Shown piece after piece: positions 3,617-8,218 of a DNA stretch of 8,218 nucleotides. Source of the stretch: Thermoplasmata archaeon M9B2D (GTDB taxonomy: Archaea; Thermoplasmatota; E2; DHVEG-1). How positions within the stretch are numbered: the stretch's first letter is position 1; each line of letters starts with the position of its first letter. The notes below the pieces were generated by a model. It worked only from the letters and a program-made list of their open reading frames with translations, made no database searches and was not told where the DNA came from. A program made the translations under genes and the position numbers. The DNA lies in assembly GCA_002900555.1 (NCBI GenBank), contig MUGD01000087.1, positions 1-8,218 on the forward strand, given 5' to 3'.

Positions 3617-5516
3617 GAGTAAACGAAAGCATTTCATCTCTGGTAAGCAGCGTCCGACCAACCGCTACTAACACATCGTTCCTATCGACAACCACACATT
3701 CATCAAATGGCCGAAGATCAGGGTCACAATCCAAGACAAACTTGGAAAACACGCTTTTACCCTCTGATACAAATGGCACTGCGTCATCCGCGACTACAAC
3801 CCGCAATACAGGGAATGGGAACCATGCATGAAGCCGACGAGCACCATCTGCCTTTAGCGTAAACAAACCATCATCCGCCCGCATTGAAAGCACATGAGCC
3901 TCATTAGAGAGGATGTTTCGTATTTTTCCGGTTCGTTTTGACTTGATAATGATGACCTTCCCATTGAGTAGAGCTTCAGATGCACCTCGTCCAAACTGCA
4001 TATCTGCAACCGCCGAGACACGTCGTAAATCAAAGTCAAAAGCCAATCTTTGAGATGTTCCTTTCAGGATCGTTATACCTTTTTTCCAATGAAGGATAGT
4101 GCCTGTCTTAAGAAATTTCTGCGTAACATGTTGTATGATTTCCTTGGTTTCCTTATCGACGGACATCGGAAACACGGATTGGGCAAGCGGGTACATTTCA
4201 TCCAGTTCAAAAGGGACCGGACCAAGAGTGGAATCTACAACAAAATTGACGTGTTTCTTGCAAAGAATCTTTTTAATCTCCTGCTGATAGCCCATCGAAT
4301 ACGGTTTTGTTCCTTCGGGAAAGACCACTGTTGTGTCAAACAATGGGTCAAACCGCGAAAACAATCGCGTGTGATACCGAAAAATCGCTGGACGATAAAT
4401 CGTCTGAGGACCGGTATAAAATATCGCGGTTTTTTTACGTACTGGTTCGAATTGTTCCAGCCATTCACAATGGGGTTGTCCCCGTAGCACCTGCAATCCC
4501 TCGAGAAGAAAGGGATTTGCTGACGCACGCTGTTCCACAAGTTCCCATAACCATCCTCCTTTTATTGCCGTTCGAATCGTCCGTAGCTCCGCGAAACTGA
4601 CATACAGGTTATGCAACGCTAACTGCATCGTCCGCTCTTTGACATCAAGGTGACGTAATTCCGATACGGTGGTTGTTGAACAAACAGGGCAACAACAGGG
4701 CAGTTCCGCAAGGTCATCGAAGTTCTCTGTCCCCCAAGGAAAAATCATTCGTCCGTCCTGTGCATACTTTGCGTAAGCAGACGAATCAAAGAAATCACAG
4801 CCAAGAGCAACCGCTAGAGAAAAAACCAAAGGATGACCGGCACCAAAGAGATGGACCGGTTTTGAGGGGTCAAGACCTCGTTTTGCAGCAAGGATACAAC
4901 GAATCAAATCAGCGTATCGCTGGTTCTCCATAAGTGGGACAACACCACCGATAGGAAAAAAGTCCGCATCAAGGCAACTAAGCTGCCGTGCGCACTGCTC
5001 TCGCAGGTCAGGGTACACAGAACCCTGGACAGGACACGCAAGCAGCATCTCGCCTTTCTCAGGGATACTTTCTTTGGCTCGTCTGATTGTCTCTTTGACA
5101 CTTTCATACGATTCCTCCTTTGTCTGACCAGGGGTTCCGAAAACGTCAAGGATGGTGCCAATGTCACTACCGATGTCCCGTTGGAACCGTACTATCTCAA
5201 GAGGATCTACGTTGACATCGCCATAGACATAGCTTTGAAACGTACCCGAATCAGTCATAATCGTGCCATGAAAATCAATAAGCGAATGCACACCGGATGC
5301 CAGCGCACACGTTCTAAGGTCTGAATCCTTGTTTATGATATAGGAATTTGTAATTAGTATTTCAATCCCAAATCGTTGGCTCATCTCCTTTGGAGTAATC
5401 ATCATCTTATTTGGGTTAATCACTGGAAGGAGATTTGGGGTGGTCACCTCCCCATGACGTGTCGTGAAACGGCAAAGACGCCCTGCTGCGTCTCGCTCCC
5501 TGATCTCAAAGGTCAT
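3579..5516 (-). CDS. tgtA: Archaeosine tRNA-guanine(15) transglycosylase
   Basis: The product has 645 residues and replaces guanine-15 in the tRNA D-loop with preQ0, the first step to archaeosine, which stabilises the tRNA core. The catalytic TIM barrel covers about 1-320. TDSGTFQSYVYG at 88-99 carries nucleophile-region Asp89, and FFDSSAYAKYAQDGRM (242-257) holds Asp244, the counterpart of the second catalytic aspartate. The zinc site is Cys274, Cys276, Cys279 and His302, matching the archaeal CxCxxC...H pattern. Residues about 340-565 are the archaeal-specific linker domains, and about 567-645 form a PUA RNA-binding domain (FPVLRVVVADDAVPFVSEGKSVF...). The length suits archaeal enzymes (about 580-650) and all expected parts are present. 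The ATG at 5516 matches the family N-terminus (MTFEIRERDAAGRL), although no ribosome binding site is seen. Two tiny genes follow in the same direction. Confidence 0.97.
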   Translation of the reverse strand: MTFEIRERDAAGRLCRFTTRHGEVTTPNLLPVINPNKMMITPKEMSQRFGIEILITNSYIINKDSDLRTCALASGVHSLIDFHGTIMTDSGTFQSYVYGDVNVDPLEIVRFQRDIGSDIGTILDVFGTPGQTKEESYESVKETIRRAKESIPEKGEMLLACPVQGSVYPDLREQCARQLSCLDADFFPIGGVVPLMENQRYADLIRCILAAKRGLDPSKPVHLFGAGHPLVFSLAVALGCDFFDSSAYAKYAQDGRMIFPWGTENFDDLAELPCCCPVCSTTTVSELRHLDVKERTMQLALHNLYVSFAELRTIRTAIKGGWLWELVEQRASANPFLLEGLQVLRGQPHCEWLEQFEPVRKKTAIFYTGPQTIYRPAIFRYHTRLFSRFDPLFDTTVVFPEGTKPYSMGYQQEIKKILCKKHVNFVVDSTLGPVPFELDEMYPLAQSVFPMSVDKETKEIIQHVTQKFLKTGTILHWKKGITILKGTSQRLAFDFDLRRVSAVADMQFGRGASEALLNGKVIIIKSKRTGKIRNILSNEAHVLSMRADDGLFTLKADGARRLHAWFPFPVLRVVVADDAVPFVSEGKSVFSKFVLDCDPDLRPFDECVVVDRNDVLVAVGRTLLTRDEMLSFTHGIAVKTRESIK

Positions 5517-5578
5517 TTTTTCAGCAATCGTGTAAAAGAAGCCTGCTATTTAGGTTTTAGTGCAAACAATGCTATTAA

Positions 5579-5596
5579 GGAAAAAAATAAAAATCC
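5579..5596 (-). terminator. T-run terminator after nadX
   Basis: On the minus strand this reads GGATTTTTATTTTTTTCC, about 62 bases past the nadX stop and before tgtA. Archaeal RNA polymerase terminates at such T-runs, so nadX and tgtA are probably separate units. TATA-like candidates for tgtA between here and 5517 (for example CCTAAATAGC near 5549) are weak. Confidence 0.5.
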
Positions 5597-5657
5597 TAAT
5601 CGCTGGTATCCACCGATGCGGTTCTGCGGATCGAAGCAAGGTTCTATCTCTTTTGGT

Positions 5658-6422
5658 TTAGACGATCTGGATGGGATCAAGTATCTTACGCAGAATAGCA
5701 ATCGCAGACAACGAGGCCATATAGCTTGACTGAGGGTTGTTTGGATTTGGCATATTCTCCACCTCTGCACGCAGTCTTCCAAACCTACCATGTGCAAGGA
5801 TCTTATGACTGATTCTTGTTTCAACGGGGTCAGCGACGATTTCAACGATTGTCTCATCAAAACCAACACCCGCCAAGGAGAGACATGCGGCGACGTTGAT
5901 ATTCCGGGGAAATTGCTTGACTGCATCCCGTGCTGTCCCTTTATATACCACGGTTCGTTGATCAACAGATTTCCCAAGAGACGCCGGTGGTTTGGTCGTC
6001 ACCAAGGTCACACTATCAAGTTTTTCGATGCGTGCCGCAAGCACCCCATCAATCCCACAGACAGCACCAGAGGGAAGATAGATCTTCCGATGATATTTCC
6101 GCGCGATATCTTCAAGCCGTTTCCGAAACGCATCATCAAATAAACTGCCAATGCTCATGATGATGAGATCCCTCTTTGCTTCAAGAACAGCGACCGCATA
6201 GGTGGTAACCGCCTGCTGAGATGCTGCTTCAAAGACGACATCGACATCCTTTAAGAATTCTTCAACAGGCTGTACCGATGCTTTCTCCAATGATGAACAG
6301 AGGTTCTTTGCAGCGACAGGGTTGCTATCATACAGGTAGATTTTTTCTATATCGTTCATCATGTCCGCTGCTTTTGCGACATCTGATCCAATCGCACCAC
6401 ATCCGATTATGCCAAGTCTCAT
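5658..6422 (-). CDS. nadX: L-aspartate dehydrogenase
   Basis: The product has 254 residues. It oxidises L-aspartate to iminoaspartate with NAD(P)+ (EC 1.4.1.21), the oxygen-independent replacement for aspartate oxidase NadB at the start of de novo NAD synthesis. The N-terminal Rossmann fold begins MRLGIIGCGAIG with the dinucleotide loop at 7-12 and an acidic residue ending strand 2 (YLYDSN). PSGAVCGIDGV (117-127), FPRNINVAA (171-179) and ENMPNPNNPQSSYMASLSAI (222-241) are family signatures. His206 in ISHKI sits where the catalytic histidine is found in the A. fulgidus enzyme. The length is normal (about 235-270). Minus-strand GGGAG at 6436-6432, nine bases before the ATG, supports the start. 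It is divergent from nadC, which acts two steps later. The quinolinate synthase gene nadA is not in the window. Confidence 0.95.
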   Translation of the reverse strand: MRLGIIGCGAIGSDVAKAADMMNDIEKIYLYDSNPVAAKNLCSSLEKASVQPVEEFLKDVDVVFEAASQQAVTTYAVAVLEAKRDLIIMSIGSLFDDAFRKRLEDIARKYHRKIYLPSGAVCGIDGVLAARIEKLDSVTLVTTKPPASLGKSVDQRTVVYKGTARDAVKQFPRNINVAACLSLAGVGFDETIVEIVADPVETRISHKILAHGRFGRLRAEVENMPNPNNPQSSYMASLSAIAILRKILDPIQIV

Positions 6423-6440
6423 ACGTGGACGCTCCCAAAA

Positions 6441-6468
6441 CCTTTAAACAGGAATTAGCTATAAAAAA
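6441..6468. promoter_or_regulatory. Divergent nadX/nadC promoters
   Basis: The genes' start codons are separated by only 53 bases (6423-6475). For nadC, TTTAAA at 6443-6448 predicts a start near 6472, almost at the ATG at 6476. For nadX, minus-strand TTTTTTATA at 6468-6460 predicts a start near 6437, just before its GGGAG. The two promoters interleave, so one bound regulator or polymerase could affect both. No clear operator dyad is seen. Confidence 0.55.
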
Positions 6469-6475
6469 TATTGTT

Positions 6476-7297
6476 ATGGACGAAATTGATGGCTTCCTTC
6501 GAGAGGATTTAGGCACAAAAGGAGATATCACCTCTACTGCATTGTTCACCAATCAAACGGCACGGGCTTCAATTATTGTAAAGCAAAATTGTATTATAGC
6601 TGGGTTGTACGAAGCGCAGCAGGTGTTTCAGAAATCCGGAGCAGCGACAACAGTATTCTTATCAGATGGAGATGCTGTGAAGAGAGGAACAACAGTAATG
6701 CAGGTCCAAGGACCCGCCCGTTCCATCTTAAAAGGTGAGCGGCTTGCGCTCAACATCATCGCAAGGATGAGTGGGATTGCTACCGAAACACAAAAACTTG
6801 TCAAACGATGCAAAAAAATAAACCCCAAGGTATCCATAGCGGCCACGCGGAAAACAACACCCGGCTTCCGATCCTTTGAGAAAAAAGCAATCATCCTTGG
6901 CGGTGGAGAGCCGCATCGGTATGGGCTCTATGACGCAGTGCTAATTAAAGATAATCATCTGACACTCATGGGTTCTGTAGAAGAGGCAATTAAAAGAATA
7001 CAAAAAAAACTTCCAGACACCCCCATCGAAATCGAGGTGGAGCATCAATCAGATGCACTGACTGCTGCAGCCATGAACGTTACCTGCATTATGCTTGATA
7101 ATATGAATCCAGTGACAGGAAAAACCATTGCACGGAAAATCCGAGCGATAAATCCGCATATTCTCATAGAAGTGTCAGGGGGAATCACTGAAAAAAACAT
7201 CGAGAAGTACGCCTCATTTGCCGATCGTATCTCTCTTGGCTGCCTGACACATTCAGTGAAAAGCATAGATATTTCTTTGGAAATATTTAAGAATTGA
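6476..7297 (+). CDS. nadC: Nicotinate-nucleotide pyrophosphorylase (carboxylating), quinolinate phosphoribosyltransferase
   Basis: The product has 273 residues and converts quinolinate and PRPP to nicotinate mononucleotide, CO2 and pyrophosphate. Family motifs appear in order: FLREDLGTKGDITS (7-20), ERLALNIIARMSGIAT (88-103), ATRKTTPG (123-130), GGGEPHRYGLYDAVLIKDNHL (142-162), EIEVE (185-189), MLDNM (206-210) and EVSGGI (232-237). The substrate-binding basic residues (Arg125, Lys126, His147, Arg148, Lys158) are all present and the length is typical. The open frame extends 85 codons further upstream, but that part lies antisense to nadX and is unlike any NadC. The ATG at 6476 gives the normal family N-terminus and sits just after the predicted transcription start, suggesting a leaderless or nearly leaderless message. 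It completes the pathway step pair with divergent nadX. Confidence 0.96.
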   Translation: MDEIDGFLREDLGTKGDITSTALFTNQTARASIIVKQNCIIAGLYEAQQVFQKSGAATTVFLSDGDAVKRGTTVMQVQGPARSILKGERLALNIIARMSGIATETQKLVKRCKKINPKVSIAATRKTTPGFRSFEKKAIILGGGEPHRYGLYDAVLIKDNHLTLMGSVEEAIKRIQKKLPDTPIEIEVEHQSDALTAAAMNVTCIMLDNMNPVTGKTIARKIRAINPHILIEVSGGITEKNIEKYASFADRISLGCLTHSVKSIDISLEIFKN

Positions 7298-7374
7298 AAT
7301 TCCTTTACATTATTGGCAAAAAAGAATATTCTCTACAATGATGGGGTTTTGTTACGAGGATGGTGTATTGATAC

Positions 7375-8218
7375 ATGAGAAAAATTATTGAAGATGTGGT
7401 TGCTGCTGAGCAGGCAAAAGAAAAGGTCGAAGAACAGATTACGGAAGCAGAAAAAAAGAACGTGGGGATGCGCTCAACGAAACGTGATCCGACCTTAAAA
7501 ATTGCAGGAGTAAACGACCAGGATTTAGAACGAGTCCTTGAAAGCCTGACAACCACCATTAAGGTTGTTGGATGTGGTGGTGCAGGGACCAACACGATTT
7601 CACGGTGTTTTTCAGAAGGGATTAATGGTGCAGATCTTATCGCAGTCAACACTGATGCGCAACATCTTCTTCTTACCCAGTCTCCATATAAAATATTGAT
7701 TGGACGGCATCTAACCCGGGGATTAGGAGCAGGGTCGCTCCCCCAGATAGGTGAAGAAGCCGCAAAAGAAAGCGAACAGGACATCAGAGATGCGATTGTC
7801 CCCTCGGATATGGTGTTTGTCACCTGTGGTCTTGGCGGAGGAACCGGAACCGGCTGCGCCCCTATTGTGGCACAAATCGCCAGGGAAGCAGGCGCACTGA
7901 CTATCGGCGTGGTCACCCTACCTTTCTGTGTGGAAGGTCAAGTGCGGATGGATAACGCAGAATCGGGGCTTCGGCGGCTCCGTGAGGTCTGTGACACCGT
8001 GATTGTGATTCCAAATGACAAATTGCTTGACATTGTGCCAAACCTTGCCTTAAACGCAGCGTTTAAGGTCGCTGATGAGATCCTGATGCGTTCAATTAAA
8101 GGTATTACCGAGATGATCACGATGCCTGGGTTGGTTAACCTTGATTTTGCTGACCTAAAGACGGTGATGAAACGTGGTGGCGTCGCATTGATTGGGCTTG
8201 GGGAGGCAGAAGGCGACA
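7375..8218 (+). CDS. ftsZ: Cell division protein FtsZ, FtsZ1 type (3' end outside window)
   Basis: The first 281 codons are present and the frame runs off the window. FtsZ is a tubulin-like GTPase that polymerises at the division site. An acidic and basic N-terminal extension (about 1-60), usual in archaeal FtsZ1, precedes [13 protein letters not shown] (62-74). Next come AVNTDAQHL, the glycine-rich [13 protein letters not shown], and the tubulin signature GGGTGTG at 154-160, here followed by Cys-Ala-Pro. The T7-loop GTPase residues are present in [11 protein letters not shown] (255-265, Asp257 and Asp260). The core resembles haloarchaeal FtsZ1 more than FtsZ2. An in-frame TGA at 7369-7371 forces the ATG at 7375. 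GAGG at 7356-7359 lies 15 bases upstream, with GGTG (7362-7365) closer. The 77-base gap after nadC lacks a strong T-run, so partial co-transcription is possible. Confidence 0.96.
   Translation, partial: MRKIIEDVVAAEQAKEKVEEQITEAEKKNVGMRSTKRDPTLKIAGVNDQDLERVLESLTTTIKVVGCGGAGTNTISRCFSEGINGADLIAVNTDAQHLLLTQSPYKILIGRHLTRGLGAGSLPQIGEEAAKESEQDIRDAIVPSDMVFVTCGLGGGTGTGCAPIVAQIAREAGALTIGVVTLPFCVEGQVRMDNAESGLRRLREVCDTVIVIPNDKLLDIVPNLALNAAFKVADEILMRSIKGITEMITMPGLVNLDFADLKTVMKRGGVALIGLGEAEGD

Noticed and set aside
5546..5680. 44-residue minus-strand frame after nadX ending in a hydrophobic run (LGFLFFSLIALFAL)
   Set aside because: It needs a TTG start with no ribosome binding site, and its hydrophobic run is produced by the T-run that reads better as the nadX terminator.
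6221..6475. 85-codon N-terminal extension of nadC
   Set aside because: It is antisense to nadX and unlike NadC; the promoter and family alignment favour the ATG at 6476.
7305..8120. Minus-strand open frames across 7305-8120
   Set aside because: They are antisense shadows of ftsZ, whose plus-strand frame is intact with all GTPase motifs.

Overview
The window is archaeal, from a euryarchaeal-type genome. It carries a Nop5-family protein (C/D-box RNP), an archaeosine tRNA-guanine transglycosylase, an FtsZ1-type cell-division protein with the archaeal N-terminal extension, TATA-box promoters, T-run terminators, and a tRNA-Phe without an encoded CCA. I cannot fix the order from sequence alone.

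Layout. 1-330: gene-free, with an unusual density of inverted repeats, leading to the TATA box and ribosome binding site of nikR (331-741, +), a nickel-responsive repressor with its metal ligands intact. 742-1768: an AT-rich, gene-poor stretch with one small three-helix membrane protein gene (1058-1375, -). It is flanked by imperfect direct repeats, and the left one also resembles the 3' end of the neighbouring tRNA. 1769-2185 (-): tRNA-Phe(GAA) directly downstream of a small winged-helix regulator, with a hairpin and T-run squeezed between them. 2318-3211 (+): a short Nop5 gene without the usual fibrillarin partner beside it. 3236-5516 (-): tgtA followed by two tiny genes, a possible 40-residue single-pass membrane peptide overlapping its 3' end and an 81-residue coiled-coil protein. 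5658-7297: divergent nadX (-) and nadC (+) sharing a 53-bp promoter region. 7375-end (+): the first 281 codons of ftsZ.

How the genes work together. NadX (aspartate dehydrogenase) makes iminoaspartate, quinolinate synthase NadA (not in the window) condenses it, and NadC converts quinolinate to nicotinate mononucleotide, so the divergent pair supplies two steps of de novo NAD synthesis. TgtA exchanges guanine at position 15 of tRNA, and the tRNA-Phe here has G15 in its D-loop, so it is a candidate substrate. Nop5, TgtA and tRNA-Phe give the middle of the window an RNA-maturation theme, but they are not one operon.

No defence system, CRISPR array, transposase or complete mobile element is visible. 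The least explained parts are the palindrome-rich nikR upstream region, the AT-rich block beside the tRNA, and the two small genes after tgtA.
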